DNA of 64,000 nt from positions 186,001 through 250,000 of the forward strand of contig JANWUR010000001.1 in the NCBI GenBank assembly GCA_024958655.1. Direction: 5' to 3'. Source of the DNA: Cyanobium sp. FGCU6. GTDB taxonomy: Bacteria > Cyanobacteriota > Cyanobacteriia > PCC-6307 > Cyanobiaceae. Every line of letters begins with the position of its first letter. Positions within the stretch are counted from its first letter, which is position 1. The notes below the pieces were generated by a model that saw nothing but the letters and a program-made list of their open reading frames with translations, was not told the DNA's origin and searched no databases. A program made the position numbers and the translations under genes. This document shows, piece by piece, positions 1-12,321 of the stretch.

Positions 1-971
1 TAGACCTTCAGATCGGCTTCAGTGGGAATGCGGCTGCCGCCGGCGCTGCTGGCCACGATCTGCTCGGCGCACATCCGACCGCTCTTGGCGGCGAAGTAGA
101 TGCCTTCGCCGGAGCTCTTGGTGACATAGCCCGCCGCATCACCCACGAGGGCCATGCGGCCCACGACGCGGCGGGGGCGGGGATGTTCGGGGATCGGGTG
201 GGCTTCCACCTTGATCACCTCACCCTTGAGCAGGCGTTTGGCGGCGCGCTCGCGGATGCCCTGCTGCAGCCCCTTGATCAGCGACTGGTTCTTCTGCATG
301 GTGCCGGTTCCCACGGCCACGTGGTCGAACTTGGGAAACACCCAGGCGTAGAAGTCGGGGGAGACGTCGGTGCCGACGTACATCTCCGCCAGATCTTCGT
401 AATAGGCCATCTCCTCAGGCGGCAGCTTGATGCGCTCCTGGAAAGCGATGGCCACGTTGTAGTCGCCGGCATCCATGGCCCTGGCCACACGGCTGTTGGC
501 ACCGTCGGCTCCCACGATCAGATCCACCTCCAGAGTGCGCGGCTCACCGGTGGCTTCACCGCTGCTGTAGTCGGTGTAGTGAAGGGTGTATGGACCCTGG
601 CGGGCGGTGCCGGTATCGATCTTTGTCACCAGACCATTCACCAGATGGGCGCCGAGGTCGGCGGCCCGGTTGCGCAGGAAGGCATCCAACACCTCCCGGC
701 GGCACATGCCGATGTACTCGTCCTGGTTGTCGAGATGGATGTCCACCTCGCGGTTGGAGGGGGAGATCATCCGCATGTTCCTCACCTTGCGGTCGATGAT
801 CGACTCGGGCAGGTCGAATTCGGCGACCATGCACAGAGGGATCGCGCCACCACAGGGCTTGGCGTTGTCGAGCTTGCGCTCGAACAGCCAGGTTTCGATG
901 CCGGCCTTGGCGAGCACTTCAGCAGCACAGGAACCGCTGGGGCCGCCACCCACAACCGCGACTCGCAACAT
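1..971 (-). CDS. chlP: Geranylgeranyl reductase ChlP, C-terminus cut by window edge
   Basis: This flavoprotein reduces the geranylgeranyl chain of chlorophyll (and geranylgeranyl diphosphate) to phytyl with NADPH. The ATG at 971 opens directly into a Rossmann FAD-binding start (MLRVAVVGGGPSGSCAAEVL), followed by the family segment AKPCGGAIPLCMVAEF. The second FAD motif GRMALVGDAAGYVTKSSGEG lies near the truncated end. About 323 codons are present, so roughly 125 residues of the usual 440-450 lie outside the window. The gene is divergent from the carboxypeptidase-like gene that follows. It is the best single indicator that the organism makes chlorophyll. Identification is confident; only the missing C-terminus cannot be checked. 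Confidence 0.93.
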   Translation of the reverse strand, partial: MLRVAVVGGGPSGSCAAEVLAKAGIETWLFERKLDNAKPCGGAIPLCMVAEFDLPESIIDRKVRNMRMISPSNREVDIHLDNQDEYIGMCRREVLDAFLRNRAADLGAHLVNGLVTKIDTGTARQGPYTLHYTDYSSGEATGEPRTLEVDLIVGADGANSRVARAMDAGDYNVAIAFQERIKLPPEEMAYYEDLAEMYVGTDVSPDFYAWVFPKFDHVAVGTGTMQKNQSLIKGLQQGIRERAAKRLLKGEVIKVEAHPIPEHPRPRRVVGRMALVGDAAGYVTKSSGEGIYFAAKSGRMCAEQIVASSAGGSRIPTEADLKV

Positions 972-1086
972 CTTGAAACCTGCTCCACCAAAGGGATCTC
1001 GGCCGGACGCTAACACCGCAGACCGGGGCTTCGCTGGATCTTTCGGCAGGCGGGATACCATCAGCCGGCTTCGTCGCCGCCGGGGT

Positions 1087-1854
1087 TTGGCGTCCCGTTC
1101 CACCAGCAGGTCTTCCGGACGGCGAGGCGCACGGGCAGCGGCACGGGCGCCTGTCGACGACATCCCCCTGGCGCGGCGCTCCCAGCCGTCGGGGAGATCC
1201 GGTTCCGCCAGGCCCGCGCGATGGCGCCTGCCACTCCTGGCCGTGGGCCTGCTGGCGCTCGGCACCGCCTTCGTTGTGTTTGGAACGCTCCGTCGCACCG
1301 CTTCGCCGCCGGTGGCTGGCCTCGACGCCCGACCCAGCGAGGATGGGCGTCTGCTCGGCCACTTTCCCTATCCGGAAGCTCGTCCCGAGCAACTGGCCGC
1401 CATCGCTCCCGGCCTGCAGCTGCGGCCGGAGGCGGCCGAGAGCCTGCGGGCGCTGCAGCGCGATGCCCAGGCCGATGGTGTTCGCATCCAGGTGCTCAGC
1501 GCCTTCCGGCCGGTGGAGCTGCAGCGCAGACTCTTCTTCGATGTGAAGGCAGAGCGCAACCAGAGCGCCCGGACCCGAGCCCAGGTGAGTGCTCCCCCCG
1601 GCTATTCCGAGCACAGCACCGGCTACGCGGTCGATCTCGGCGATGCGACCCGACCGGATCTCCATCTCAACCCTGACTTCGACGCTACGGCAGCCTTCCG
1701 CTGGCTCAAGGCCAACGCCCACCGCTACCACTTCCAGATGTCCTTCCCCCGCAGCAATCCCCAGGGGGTGAGCTATGAGCCCTGGCACTGGCGCTATGAG
1801 GGATCGACCACAGCCCTGCGGCTGTTCGAGCCAGCCCAGCGCTTCACGCGCTGA
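1087..1854 (+). CDS. D-alanyl-D-alanine carboxypeptidase, VanY/M15B family, membrane anchored
   Basis: This is predicted to be a periplasmic zinc peptidase that trims the terminal D-Ala from peptidoglycan stem peptides. A basic, low-complexity N-terminus of about 40 residues leads into one transmembrane segment (LLAVGLLALGTAFVVFG) and then the M15 domain. Diagnostic motifs are SAFRPVELQRRLFF, the zinc ligand block YSEHSTGYAVDLGD (SxHxxGxAxD), and EPWHWRY near the C-terminus with the catalytic Glu and last His ligand. The reading frame stays open far upstream, across the antisense of chlP. No ATG fits, so the TTG at 1087 is chosen as the first start beyond chlP; this start is uncertain. About 255 residues. 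Confidence 0.8.
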   Translation: MASRSTSRSSGRRGARAAARAPVDDIPLARRSQPSGRSGSARPARWRLPLLAVGLLALGTAFVVFGTLRRTASPPVAGLDARPSEDGRLLGHFPYPEARPEQLAAIAPGLQLRPEAAESLRALQRDAQADGVRIQVLSAFRPVELQRRLFFDVKAERNQSARTRAQVSAPPGYSEHSTGYAVDLGDATRPDLHLNPDFDATAAFRWLKANAHRYHFQMSFPRSNPQGVSYEPWHWRYEGSTTALRLFEPAQRFTR

Positions 1855-2116
1855 GCGTTCAGCGGACGCGCAGAGGGGGATCGGGTGGGTGCTGGGATAA
1901 GATCAAGATTCGCATCAGCCTGCCGGCAAGCCAGAGCCGCTTTCTCCAACCGCAACCTGCGCACCAGCCTTTCGCGCCCCCTGCGGCGCCCGGGCCCGGC
2001 GCCTATGCCCCGATGTTCCTGCGCCCTCAAGGTGCCGACCACTTCGGTGCTCCCCGCGGACCCGCCCCGTACCGGGCCGAGCGACGACCGACCCCATCAC
2101 CCAGGACAGACAGCCC

Positions 2117-3921
<1,805 letters not shown>

Positions 3922-3925
<4 letters not shown>

Positions 3926-4317
3926 GCGGAGCGCTCGAAGAGGAGGAGCAGCTGCAGGCGGATCCACGCCTGCAGCAGGCCATCGACCTCTTCAATGGCG
4001 GCGAGTGGTATGCCTGCCACGACGGCTTCGAGGAGCTCTGGCATGAAACCCAGGGTCCGATGCGGCCGGTTCTACAGGGCATCCTCCAGATCGCCGTGGC
4101 CCATCTCCACCTCGAGCGGGGCAACCTCCGGGGTGCCACCGTGCTGATGGGCGAAGGGTTGGGTCGTCTGGTCGGCTGCGGTGATGAGGTCCTCGGGCTG
4201 CTCCTCTGCCCCCTCCGTGAGGGGGTGGTGGCCCGGCTCACTGCCCTCCAGCAGGGTGGCGATCCCAGCTGGCTCCCCACTCCGCGACTGGAGAGAGTCC
4301 CCACACAACGCCGGTAG
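3922..4317 (+). CDS. DUF309 family protein
   Basis: This is a small protein of 131 residues. It carries the DUF309 signature in LFNGGEWYACHDGFEELWHE (F-N-x-G-x-[YW]-x-x-H-x-x-x-E-x-x-W), near residues 25-45, followed by a helical segment LQGILQIAVAHLHLERGN. The family is widespread in cyanobacteria and some firmicutes and has no assigned biochemical role. The TTG start overlaps the typA stop by four bases (TTGA), which favours translational coupling. The tail is poorly conserved and Pro/Arg rich. The family assignment is firm; the function is unknown. Confidence 0.8.
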
Positions 4318-4327
4318 ATTGAGCCGA

Positions 4328-4840
4328 ATGCCCCCTCGTCTGAACCGAGCCTTGACCGCCCCGGCGCGTTTGTTGGCGATGGCCCTTGCCGGTGGCCTGC
4401 CGCTTCTGGCCATCGCCGTGGCCCGGGGGTGGATGCCGGCCGCCAGCGCGGCCACGCCCCAGCCTCCCGCGGCTTCGGCTGCCCAGGCCCCGCCCGCCCC
4501 GGCCCCCACGGGCATGGTGACGATCGAGTCCGACAGCCAGCGGGCCGACAATCGCACCGGCATCGTCACGGCCACCGGCAACGTGCGCATCACCTATCCC
4601 GACCGAGGCATGGTGGCCACCTCACGCCAGGCCCAGTACTACTCCAAGGAAGGCCGGCTGGTGCTCAGCGGCGATGTGGATGTGGTCGATGCCCAGGGGC
4701 AGACGATCCGCGCCGAGCGGATGGTGTATCGCCTCGACGATGAACGACTCGTGGCTGAGCCGCCGGAGGGACGGCAGGTGTTCAGCCGCCTGCGCCTGCA
4801 GACACGCCCGGCGGCGGCACCTGCTCCGATCGTTCCATGA
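4328..4840 (+). CDS. lptA: LPS transport periplasmic protein LptA (OstA-like)
   Basis: This is predicted to be the periplasmic bridge protein that carries lipopolysaccharide from the inner-membrane Lpt ABC transporter to the outer membrane. The 170-residue product begins with a signal peptide (LAMALAGGLPLLAIAVARG) and an Ala/Pro-rich linker. An OstA-type beta-jellyroll repeat follows: VTIESDSQRADNRTGIVTA, then VVDAQGQTIRAERMVY. The start ATG at 4328 is chosen because it puts the hydrophobic segment at the N-terminus. The gene ends in a four-base ATGA overlap with lptB, the classical lptA-lptB arrangement. It shows the C-terminal OstA unit and is shorter than the proteobacterial protein. Confidence 0.85.
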   Translation: MPPRLNRALTAPARLLAMALAGGLPLLAIAVARGWMPAASAATPQPPAASAAQAPPAPAPTGMVTIESDSQRADNRTGIVTATGNVRITYPDRGMVATSRQAQYYSKEGRLVLSGDVDVVDAQGQTIRAERMVYRLDDERLVAEPPEGRQVFSRLRLQTRPAAAPAPIVP

Positions 4841-5565
4841 GCCTGGCCCTCTGGCAGGTGGCCATCACCCTCGGTGGCCGCCCCCTCGTCAGTGATGTCA
4901 GCCTCGATCTGCATCCCGGCGAAGTGGTGGGTCTGCTCGGTCCCAACGGCGCCGGCAAGACCACAACCTTCAACCTGGTCACCGGTCTCCTGCGACCCGA
5001 TCACGGCGACGTGCTGCTGGATGGCTCGTCGGTGGCTGACCAGCCCATGCCCAGGCGGGCCCGTCTCGGCATCGGCTACCTGCCCCAGGAGGCCAGCGTG
5101 TTCCGCAACCTCAGCGTGCGCGATAACCTGCGCCTGGCCCTTGAGCAAAGCGGCACCTCACCGGAACGGCGCCGCGATCGGCTCGAGGAGCTGATCGCCG
5201 ACTTTCACCTCGGTCCCTTCCAGCTCCGTAAGGGGTTCCAGCTCTCCGGCGGCGAACGGCGCCGCTGTGAGGTGGCGCGCGCTCTGGCGGTGGGCGATCA
5301 GGGGCCTCGCTATCTGCTGCTCGATGAGCCCTTCGCCGGGGTGGACCCGATGGCGGTGGCCGACCTTCAGGAACTGATCGGCGGCCTCCGGCGCCGTGGC
5401 ATGGGTGTGCTGATCACCGACCACAACGTTCGCGAGACCCTCGCCATCACCGATCGGGCCTACATCCTCACCGATGGGCGCATCCTCGCCTCCGGCTCCT
5501 CCGAGGAGATGGCCCATGATCCTTTGGTGCGTCGCCACTACCTCGGGGAGGCCTTCCAACTGTGA
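4837..5565 (+). CDS. lptB: LPS export ABC transporter ATP-binding protein LptB
   Basis: This is the cytoplasmic ATPase of the LptB2FG lipopolysaccharide extractor. The 242-residue protein has Walker A GPNGAGKTT, a Q-loop near YLPQEASVF, the signature LSGGERRRCEVARAL, Walker B LLLDEPFAGVDP and the H-loop ITDHNVRET. These are the LptB variants rather than those of amino-acid transporters. It starts within lptA and ends within the permease gene, both with four-base overlaps (ATGA and GTGA). The three Lpt genes are therefore almost certainly co-translated. Confidence 0.94.
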   Translation: MSLALWQVAITLGGRPLVSDVSLDLHPGEVVGLLGPNGAGKTTTFNLVTGLLRPDHGDVLLDGSSVADQPMPRRARLGIGYLPQEASVFRNLSVRDNLRLALEQSGTSPERRRDRLEELIADFHLGPFQLRKGFQLSGGERRRCEVARALAVGDQGPRYLLLDEPFAGVDPMAVADLQELIGGLRRRGMGVLITDHNVRETLAITDRAYILTDGRILASGSSEEMAHDPLVRRHYLGEAFQL

Positions 5566-6746
5566 CGGTGCTCCCCCTGCCCCGCTGGGCCTCCCAGGTT
5601 CGCCAGCTGCACTGGCGCCGCATCCCCCTGTTGGATCGTTGGCTGGTGCAGGAACTGGTGGGTCCCCTGCTGTTCGGCATCGCCGCCTTCACCGCCGTTT
5701 CCCTGTCGGTGGGGGTGGTGTTCGAACTGGTGCGGCGGGTTGCCGAATCCGGCCTGCCGCTGCTCTCTGCTCTGCAGGTGCTGATGCTGCGCCTGCCTGG
5801 ATTCCTGGTGCTGTCGTTTCCGATGGCCACCCTGATGGCCACCCTGCTGGCCTATAGCCGACTCTCGGGCAGCAGCGAACTCACGGCCCTGCGCAGCATC
5901 GGTGTGGGCACCCGCCGCATGGTGGTGCCTGGGCTGCTGATCGCCCTGGTGATGACCCTGCTCACTTTCGTCTTCAACGACATGATCGTGCCCCAGGCGA
6001 ATCTGGAGGCGACCAACAGCCTGGAGCGGGCTCTTGGCAAAGCGCTCACCACCGAGAAGGGCAACAACGTTCTCTATTCACGCTTCGGTCGTGCCAAGAG
6101 CTTGGAGGGCGAAACCGTGCGGCAGCTCACCCATATCTTCTATTCTCGTAAATATCTTGCCGGCGAGATGCTTGACGTCACGCTGATCGACTTCTCGCGC
6201 GTTGGTCAACGGCAGATGCTCAACGCCGAGACTGGACGCTGGAATGATCAGAAGTCGATGTGGGAGTTCCGCAACGGCCGCATCATCAACCTTGACGAGA
6301 AAACCGGTACCACCACCTCCGCCAACTTCGATCGCTACTTCTATCCCCTTTCCCGCGATCCCCTTGAGGTGGCCAAGCTCCCCACCGACCCTGGAACCAT
6401 GACGGTGGGCCAGGCCCGTCGGGCCGAGAGACTGCTCCGGGAGTCGGGAAACGCCAAGGAAGCCCGACGGATGCGGGTGCGGATCCAGGAGAAGTTCGCC
6501 TTCCCGGCGATCTGCCTTGTGTTCGGGCTGATCGGCAGCAGCCTCGGCGTCCGCCCCCACTCACGCACCAGTCGCAGCCAGGGCTTCGGCATCAGCGTGC
6601 TGCTGATCTTCGGCTACTACCTGATGTCGTTCATCTTCAGCTCTCTCGGCATCACAGGAACCCTGCCCCCCTTCCTGGCGGCCTGGTTGCCTGTGACCCT
6701 CGGCCTGGGGGGTGGCCTCTGGCTGCTGCGCCAAGCCAGTCGCTGA
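5562..6746 (+). CDS. LptF/LptG family permease (YjgP/YjgQ)
   Basis: This is the membrane subunit partner of LptB for lipopolysaccharide extraction. The 394-residue protein opens with [20 protein letters not shown], typical of the YjgP/YjgQ N-terminus. It has about three N-terminal transmembrane helices, a large periplasmic beta-jellyroll (about residues 130-290) and three C-terminal helices ([55 protein letters not shown]). Cyanobacteria usually carry one such gene next to lptB, so it probably works as a homodimer or with a remote partner. The GTG start overlaps the lptB stop. LptF versus LptG cannot be decided by eye. Confidence 0.9.
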   Translation: MTVLPLPRWASQVRQLHWRRIPLLDRWLVQELVGPLLFGIAAFTAVSLSVGVVFELVRRVAESGLPLLSALQVLMLRLPGFLVLSFPMATLMATLLAYSRLSGSSELTALRSIGVGTRRMVVPGLLIALVMTLLTFVFNDMIVPQANLEATNSLERALGKALTTEKGNNVLYSRFGRAKSLEGETVRQLTHIFYSRKYLAGEMLDVTLIDFSRVGQRQMLNAETGRWNDQKSMWEFRNGRIINLDEKTGTTTSANFDRYFYPLSRDPLEVAKLPTDPGTMTVGQARRAERLLRESGNAKEARRMRVRIQEKFAFPAICLVFGLIGSSLGVRPHSRTSRSQGFGISVLLIFGYYLMSFIFSSLGITGTLPPFLAAWLPVTLGLGGGLWLLRQASR

Positions 6747-6792
6747 GGTCAACAGGGCGGGACCGCGGCGCGGCAGACTGGCACGGCCTGCA

Positions 6793-7713
6793 ATGTCTCC
6801 GTTGAACGATCCGGTCGTCGGCCTGGGCCTGGTGGCCTTTGCCCTGCTGCTGTTGGTGTTGCCCCTCTCCTTCTGGTATCTGAGCGGGGGGCGCAGCAGC
6901 ACCGCCGTACGCCTGCTGGTGGCAGCGGCCAATCTCTGCCTCACGGCCCAGCTTCTGCTGCGCTGGTGGGATTCGGGCCATTTCCCGATCAGCAATCTCT
7001 ACGAATCGCTTTGCTTTCTCGCCTGGGGCTGCACCCTCACCCAGTTGCTGGTGGAGCGGACCTGGCCGAACCCACTCGTTCCGGCTGCCGCCACCCCCAT
7101 GGCTCTCGGTTGTGTGGCCTTCGCCAGCTTCGCCCTGCCGGAACGCCTTCAGGAGGCCTCGCCACTGGTGCCGGCCCTTCGCTCCAGCTGGCTGGTGATG
7201 CACGTCAGCGTGATCATGCTCAGCTATGCCGCCCTGCTGGTGGGCTCCCTGCTGTCTGTGGCGGTCCTGTTCACCGACCGCAACGAGGCCCTGGAACTGC
7301 GGGGCAGCTCCATCGGCAGCGGTGGTTACCGCCAGGCCCAGCTGGCCAGTGATGGTCCAGGAGCCATGGCACTCAGCAGCAGCAGCTTCAGGATCAGTGA
7401 GCAACTCGATGCCCTCAGCTACCGCACGATCACGGTGGGCTTTCTGCTTCTTTCCGTGGGGCTGGTGAGCGGTGCCGTCTGGGCCAATGAGGCCTGGGGC
7501 AGTTGGTGGAGCTGGGATCCGAAGGAAACCTGGGCCCTGATCTGCTGGCTCGTCTACGCCGCCTATCTGCACACCCGCCTCATCCGAGGCTGGCAGGGCC
7601 GCCGGCCTGCTCTGGTGGCATCCGCCGGCCTGGTGGTGATCGCGGTCTGCTACATCGGCGTCAACCTGCTGGGCATCGGATTGCACAGCTACGGCTGGTT
7701 CTTCGGCGCTTAG
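6793..7713 (+). CDS. ccsA: Cytochrome c biogenesis protein CcsA (system II)
   Basis: This is the haem-handling integral membrane subunit of the system II (Ccs) cytochrome c synthase used by cyanobacteria and chloroplasts. The diagnostic tryptophan-rich WWD motif [18 protein letters not shown] is near residues 235-252, flanked by conserved His-containing helices ([31 protein letters not shown]). The ATG at 6793 gives 306 residues, the usual length; an in-frame extension to 6712 lies in the previous gene. It follows the Lpt permease by 46 bp in the same direction. Its partner Ccs1/CcsB (ResB) is not in the window. Confidence 0.93.
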   Translation: MSPLNDPVVGLGLVAFALLLLVLPLSFWYLSGGRSSTAVRLLVAAANLCLTAQLLLRWWDSGHFPISNLYESLCFLAWGCTLTQLLVERTWPNPLVPAAATPMALGCVAFASFALPERLQEASPLVPALRSSWLVMHVSVIMLSYAALLVGSLLSVAVLFTDRNEALELRGSSIGSGGYRQAQLASDGPGAMALSSSSFRISEQLDALSYRTITVGFLLLSVGLVSGAVWANEAWGSWWSWDPKETWALICWLVYAAYLHTRLIRGWQGRRPALVASAGLVVIAVCYIGVNLLGIGLHSYGWFFGA

Positions 7714-7857
7714 TCGCCGCAGATCATCCTTCCTTGATGACGACGTGCGATCGCCCGATCAACTCAGGTGAAGGGATGCCGGGATCCTGTATCGGCAGCG
7801 ATCCCCTGGATCAGGACGGCCCCTGACACGCATCCTGTCAGAGGCCTGTCCAGGTGA

Positions 7858-8994
7858 TCAGACCGGCCTGTGATCGGCGTCTCGGAGCCGACGCCGCAGC
7901 CGCCGACTCCAGCCCATGGCCATCGCCGCCCCGAGGGCGGGCAACGGTCCTGGTACGGGCACATGGACCGCCTCGTACATCCTTTGGCCGATCAGGGCAT
8001 GGCCGGCGGTGGTGGGGTGTGACCCATCCCAGAACAGATAGCTGCTCTGGGCCGTGGGATCGGTGACGCAGGCCAGCACAAGGATGCAGCCATCGCTCAC
8101 ATTGCTGAAGCCAAAGGCCGCCGGATCGGCCCTGACATCACGGAACAGCTCCTCGACATCGAAGCTGGTGAGCGACAGATCCGGGCGACTCGCAGCCAGG
8201 GCGTTCAACTGGAGGTTCAGCAGCTGGTTGAACCCCTGGCTCAGGTCGCTCAGGTTCTGCCTCAGCTGCTCCGAATCGTCGATGAACTCGGGAATCTCTC
8301 CGAGATCCGGTGCGTTGACGACCAGGAAATGGCGGGCACCGGCGGTAGCCAGCTGCTGGATCGAGCCGATCACGTTGGTGACGGCCGTGACGACGATCTG
8401 GCCGCCGAAACTATCCGGTTGCCCGGTCAGCGGGGCGCCTTCGGTACCGCTGAAGCTACCGACGCCGGCAGGGGGCATCGTGTTGTTGGCATAAAAGACG
8501 TCGTTGGGGAACAGCCAGAGCAGGAACAGGGAGGACGCCGGATCGAAGCTGGGGTTGGAATCGCTGAAGGCATCGAGCTGCCAGGCGTTTCCCAGATTGA
8601 AATAGGCAGGCCTGAGGTCCTGATCCACCACGGGCCATACCGATACGAAGTTCTCGTTGCCCGTGGTGGCACCACCGATGGCGTAATTCGTGCCTCCCGC
8701 TTTGGATGGAGCGAAGCCAGGGCTTGTTGAATTGAAGGCCTGCCAGAGGTATTCGACGGCCACCTTGCCGTTGCTGAAGCGGCCGTCGAAGTAGGGAAAT
8801 GGCGGGAAAGTAATGGTTCCTGACGTGAAGGCGTTGCTCACCGCCTTGCTGTTCCCGGTGTCGGAGAGGCTGTCCCCGAACACGAACAGCTGGCTCAGGG
8901 AGCTGATCCGTGCCCAGGCAGGGACCGGGGCCAGAGGACTGAGGGCCAGGGCGGCCAGCAGACCCAGGCCCGGCAGGCGGCGCTTCAGAGACAT
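7858..8994 (-). CDS. SGNH/GDSL-type lipase/esterase with VPGPLP (PEP-CTERM-like) sorting tail
   Basis: This is a secreted serine hydrolase of the GDSL/SGNH type, 378 residues. A signal peptide (LGLLAALALSPLAPVPAWA) is followed by block I FVFGDSLSDTGN with the nucleophile Ser. Block III is seen as LWLFPNDVF (the N/D region), and block V as WDGSHPTTAGHALI (Asp and His of the triad). The C-terminus PVPGPLPALGAAMAMGWSRR-LRRRL is a short VPGPLP tripartite tail: a Pro-rich motif, a hydrophobic stretch and an Arg cluster. In cyanobacteria such tails mark exosortase-type processing. A second protein with this tail is encoded at 58848-59738. The substrate is unknown. Confidence 0.88.
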   Translation of the reverse strand: MSLKRRLPGLGLLAALALSPLAPVPAWARISSLSQLFVFGDSLSDTGNSKAVSNAFTSGTITFPPFPYFDGRFSNGKVAVEYLWQAFNSTSPGFAPSKAGGTNYAIGGATTGNENFVSVWPVVDQDLRPAYFNLGNAWQLDAFSDSNPSFDPASSLFLLWLFPNDVFYANNTMPPAGVGSFSGTEGAPLTGQPDSFGGQIVVTAVTNVIGSIQQLATAGARHFLVVNAPDLGEIPEFIDDSEQLRQNLSDLSQGFNQLLNLQLNALAASRPDLSLTSFDVEELFRDVRADPAAFGFSNVSDGCILVLACVTDPTAQSSYLFWDGSHPTTAGHALIGQRMYEAVHVPVPGPLPALGAAMAMGWSRRLRRRLRDADHRPV

Positions 8995-9089
8995 CGAACC
9001 TTGTCATAAAGAGCTACATACTCACCCCTGAAGGCCGCTGCAGGGCAAGACCCTGTCAGGAACCGTTCAACAGCTTGCGGAGCACCCCC

Positions 9090-9773
9090 TCAGACCAGAG
9101 CCGGCTCAGGGCGCCGGCTGTTGCGGATCCCCTGGATCGCCTCCGCGTAATCAGCGGCGCCGAACACCCCTGAGCCGGACACGATCGCGTTGGCGCCGGC
9201 CTCGATCACCTTCCAGGCATTGGCGGGCTTGACGCCGCCATCCACCTCGATCCAGGGATCGAGGCCCCGCTCGTCGCACATCCGGCGCAGATCACGGATC
9301 TTCTGCACCTGGTTCTCGATGAAGCTCTGGCCGCCGAAGCCGGGGTTCACGCTCATGATCAGCACCAGGTCGCAGAGCTCGAGGCAGTAGTCGAGGGTGT
9401 CGATCGGGGTGCTGGGGTTCAGAACGGCGCCGGCCAGCTTGCCCAGTTCCTTGATCTGGGCCAGGTTGCGGTGCAGGTGGGGACAGGCCTCGACCTGCAC
9501 GGAGATGATGTCAGCCCCGGCCCTGGCGAAGTCGGCCACATACTTCTCGGGCTCGACGATCATCAGGTGCACGTCGAGCGTCTTGGCCGTGACCGGCCGC
9601 AGGGCCTCCACGATCAGCGGACCGATGGTGATGTTCGGCACGAAGCGGCCGTCCATCACGTCCACATGGATCCAGTCGGCGCCGGCCTCGTCGATGGCCC
9701 GCACCTGCTCGCCCAGCCTGGCGAAATCGGCCGAGAGGATCGAGGGGGAGACCACCAGGGACTTGGAGCTCAT
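9090..9773 (-). CDS. rpe: Ribulose-phosphate 3-epimerase
   Basis: This enzyme interconverts D-ribulose 5-phosphate and D-xylulose 5-phosphate in the Calvin and pentose phosphate cycles. The TIM-barrel motifs are all present: [32 protein letters not shown] (metal-binding His and Asp), [26 protein letters not shown] and [13 protein letters not shown]. An earlier ATG at 9791 exists, but [13 protein letters not shown] from 9773 matches the usual cyanobacterial start and gives 227 residues. It is divergent from the FBPase/SBPase gene, so two Calvin-cycle genes share an upstream region. Confidence 0.95.
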   Translation of the reverse strand: MSSKSLVVSPSILSADFARLGEQVRAIDEAGADWIHVDVMDGRFVPNITIGPLIVEALRPVTAKTLDVHLMIVEPEKYVADFARAGADIISVQVEACPHLHRNLAQIKELGKLAGAVLNPSTPIDTLDYCLELCDLVLIMSVNPGFGGQSFIENQVQKIRDLRRMCDERGLDPWIEVDGGVKPANAWKVIEAGANAIVSGSGVFGAADYAEAIQGIRNSRRPEPALV

Positions 9774-9977
9774 CGGCAGGTCACCGCGCAAAGAAGTGGG
9801 TTGATTGTAAGGACGCGCCCCGCCGGGCTCCCCGCAGAGGCACTGATACGATTGCCCCGCTTCCAGACCGGGAGGCCTCGTCGTGCCTCAACGGCGGCGG
9901 GCTTCATGCCTCCCCGGCCCGGGCCCCGCGCCCGGACCCAGTTCGGTGTGGAAGTCCCTTCTCCCTGCCGGATCGCC

Positions 9978-10982
9978 GTGGATCGCACCCTCATCCAGGA
10001 AATTCTCGAGGTCGTTGAACAGGCGGCCATCGCCTCCGCCGAACTCACCGGTCTGGGCCTGAAGAACGAAGCTGACGCGGCGGCTGTGGAGGCCATGCGC
10101 AAGCGGATGGGCACGATCGCGATGCAGGGACGCATCGTGATCGGCGAGGGCGAGCGCGACGAGGCCCCGATGCTCTACATCGGCGAGGAGGTGGGCAGCG
10201 GCACCGGCCCGGGCGTGGATTTCGCCGTGGATCCCTGCGAAGGCACCAACCTCTGCGCCAACAGCCAGCGTGGCTCGATGGCTGTGCTGGCCGCCTCCGA
10301 CCGTGGCGGACTTTTCAACGCTCCCGACTTCTACATGAAGAAGCTGGCGGCGCCGCCGGCCGCCAAGGGCAAGGTGGACATCCGCAAGTCGGCCACTGAG
10401 AACATCGCCATCCTCAGCGAGGCCCTGGGCCTGGCCCCCAGTGAACTGACCATCGTGGTGATGGATCGGGCCCGCCACAAGGATCTGATCGCCGAGATCC
10501 GCGCCACCGGCGCCCGCGTGCAGCCCATTTCCGACGGTGACGTGCAGGCCGCCATCGCCTGTGGTTTCGCCGGCACCGGCACCCACTGCCTGATGGGGAT
10601 CGGCGCCGCTCCTGAGGGTGTGATCTCCGCAGCGGCCATGCGTGCCCTCGGCGGCCATTTCCAGGGCCAGCTCGTCTACGACCCCGCCGTGGCCCAGACC
10701 TCGGAGTGGGAGGGGCTCACCCGTGAAGGCAACCTGGCCCGTCTGGCGGAGATGGGCATCAGCGACCCCGACAAGGTGTACGAGGCCGAGGAGCTGGCTT
10801 CCGGCGAGAACGTGGTCTTCGCCGGCAGCGGTATCACCGATGGCCTGCTGTTCCACGGCGTGAAGTTCGAGAAGGATTGCGTCCGCACCAGCTCCCTGGT
10901 GATCAGCACCCTCGACAACACCGCCCGATTCACGAATACGGTGCACATCAAGCCCGGCGCCCAGAGCATCGCTCTGCGCTGA
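9978..10982 (+). CDS. glpX: Class II fructose-1,6-bisphosphatase / sedoheptulose-1,7-bisphosphatase
   Basis: This is the bifunctional cyanobacterial F/SBPase of the Calvin cycle, acting on fructose-1,6- and sedoheptulose-1,7-bisphosphate. The GTG at 9978 gives [20 protein letters not shown] and a 334-residue product, the standard length. Phosphatase motifs are [16 protein letters not shown] and [12 protein letters not shown], with acidic metal ligands in both, and [15 protein letters not shown] near the C-terminus. The frame stays open upstream to 9471, but that part is antisense to rpe and is rejected. hemA follows 28 bp downstream in the same direction. Confidence 0.95.
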   Translation: MDRTLIQEILEVVEQAAIASAELTGLGLKNEADAAAVEAMRKRMGTIAMQGRIVIGEGERDEAPMLYIGEEVGSGTGPGVDFAVDPCEGTNLCANSQRGSMAVLAASDRGGLFNAPDFYMKKLAAPPAAKGKVDIRKSATENIAILSEALGLAPSELTIVVMDRARHKDLIAEIRATGARVQPISDGDVQAAIACGFAGTGTHCLMGIGAAPEGVISAAAMRALGGHFQGQLVYDPAVAQTSEWEGLTREGNLARLAEMGISDPDKVYEAEELASGENVVFAGSGITDGLLFHGVKFEKDCVRTSSLVISTLDNTARFTNTVHIKPGAQSIALR

Positions 10983-11010
10983 GTCCCCCAGCGAGCGAGG
11001 CCCGAGCCCC

Positions 11011-12321
11011 ATGCACATCGCCGTCGTCGGTCTGAGCCATCGCACGGCTCCGGTCGAGATCCGGGAGCGCCTGAGCATCCCGGAGCAGACCATGGAGGTC
11101 TCGCTCCAGCAGCTGCGGGCCGACGAGCAGGTGCTCGAGGCTTCCATCCTCAGCACCTGCAACCGGCTCGAGATCTACACCCTGCTTCGCCACCCGGATC
11201 AGGGGATCGAGGCGGTGGCTTCCTTCCTCTCCCAGGTGTCGGGCCTGGCGGTGGAGGATCTGAGCCCCCACCTCTTCACCTACCACCACGAGGACGCCAT
11301 CGGCCATCTGCTGCGCGTGGCGGCAGGTCTCGACAGCCTGGTGCTCGGCGAGGGTCAGATCCTCTCCCAGGTGAAGAAGATGGTGCGCCTGGGCCAGGAG
11401 TATCGCTCCGTGGGTCCCATCCTCAACCGCCTGCTCAACCAGGCGGTGAGCACCGGCAAGCGGGTGCGCACCGAAACCAATCTCGGCACCGGTGCGGTGT
11501 CGATCAGCTCGGCTGCTGTGGAGCTGGCCCAGCTGAAGATCGGCCAGGCCCGTGGTGTGGATGAACTGGTTCCCCTCGACCAGGAGCAGGTGGCGGTGGT
11601 GGGAGCGGGTCGCATGGCTCGTCTGCTGCTGCAGCACCTGCAGTCCAAGGGCTGCCGCGGCGCTGTGCTGCTCAACCGCACCGTGGCGCGGGCCGAGGCT
11701 CTCGCCGCCGACTTCCCCCAGCTGCCCGTGCAGTGCCGGCCACTCACCGAGCTCGACCACTGCCTCAGCACCTGCTCGCTGGTGTTCACCAGCACCGGGG
11801 CCGAGGAGCCCATCATCACCGCCGAGCGGCTCGCGGGCCTCAACCGCCGTTCCAGCCTGATGCTCGTCGACATCGGGGTGCCTCGCAACATCAGCTCCGA
11901 TGCCAGCCAGCTGGCCGGTGTGGAGAGCTTCGATGTCGACGATCTTCAGGAGGTGGTGGCCCGCAACCAGGAGGCCCGCCGGGAGATGGCGGCGGAAGCC
12001 GAAGGAGTGCTGCGGGAGGAGGCGCAGCTGTTTCTCGAGTGGTGGGACGGCCTTGAGGCCGTGCCTCTGGTGAACAGGCTGCGCACCCAGCTGGAAGAGA
12101 TTCGCGAGCAGGAACTTCAGAAGGCCCTCAGCCGGATGGGCCCGGATCTCTCGGCCCGTGAGCGCAAGGTGGTGGAGGCTCTGAGCAAGGGGATCATCAA
12201 CAAGATCCTCCACACCCCCGTCACCCGCCTGCGGGCTCCCCAGCCCCGTCTCCAACGTCACCAGGCGATGAAGGTGCTGCAGGACCTGTTCGAACTGCAG
12301 GAGCCCCACGCCGACCACTAA
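11011..12321 (+). CDS. hemA: Glutamyl-tRNA reductase
   Basis: This enzyme catalyses the first committed step of the C5 tetrapyrrole pathway: NADPH reduction of Glu-tRNA to glutamate-1-semialdehyde. The 436-residue protein has [15 protein letters not shown], the catalytic Cys region [13 protein letters not shown], the signature [35 protein letters not shown] and a Rossmann NADPH site [16 protein letters not shown] helical dimerization domain closes the protein. It sits directly behind glpX. It supplies chlorophyll and haem precursors, matching the chlP gene at the window start. Confidence 0.97.
   Translation: MHIAVVGLSHRTAPVEIRERLSIPEQTMEVSLQQLRADEQVLEASILSTCNRLEIYTLLRHPDQGIEAVASFLSQVSGLAVEDLSPHLFTYHHEDAIGHLLRVAAGLDSLVLGEGQILSQVKKMVRLGQEYRSVGPILNRLLNQAVSTGKRVRTETNLGTGAVSISSAAVELAQLKIGQARGVDELVPLDQEQVAVVGAGRMARLLLQHLQSKGCRGAVLLNRTVARAEALAADFPQLPVQCRPLTELDHCLSTCSLVFTSTGAEEPIITAERLAGLNRRSSLMLVDIGVPRNISSDASQLAGVESFDVDDLQEVVARNQEARREMAAEAEGVLREEAQLFLEWWDGLEAVPLVNRLRTQLEEIREQELQKALSRMGPDLSARERKVVEALSKGIINKILHTPVTRLRAPQPRLQRHQAMKVLQDLFELQEPHADH

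Noticed and set aside
9027-9065. Possible hairpin CAGGG-CAAGA-CCCTG between the lipase and rpe
   Set aside because: Only a five-pair stem and no T-run; not convincing as a terminator.
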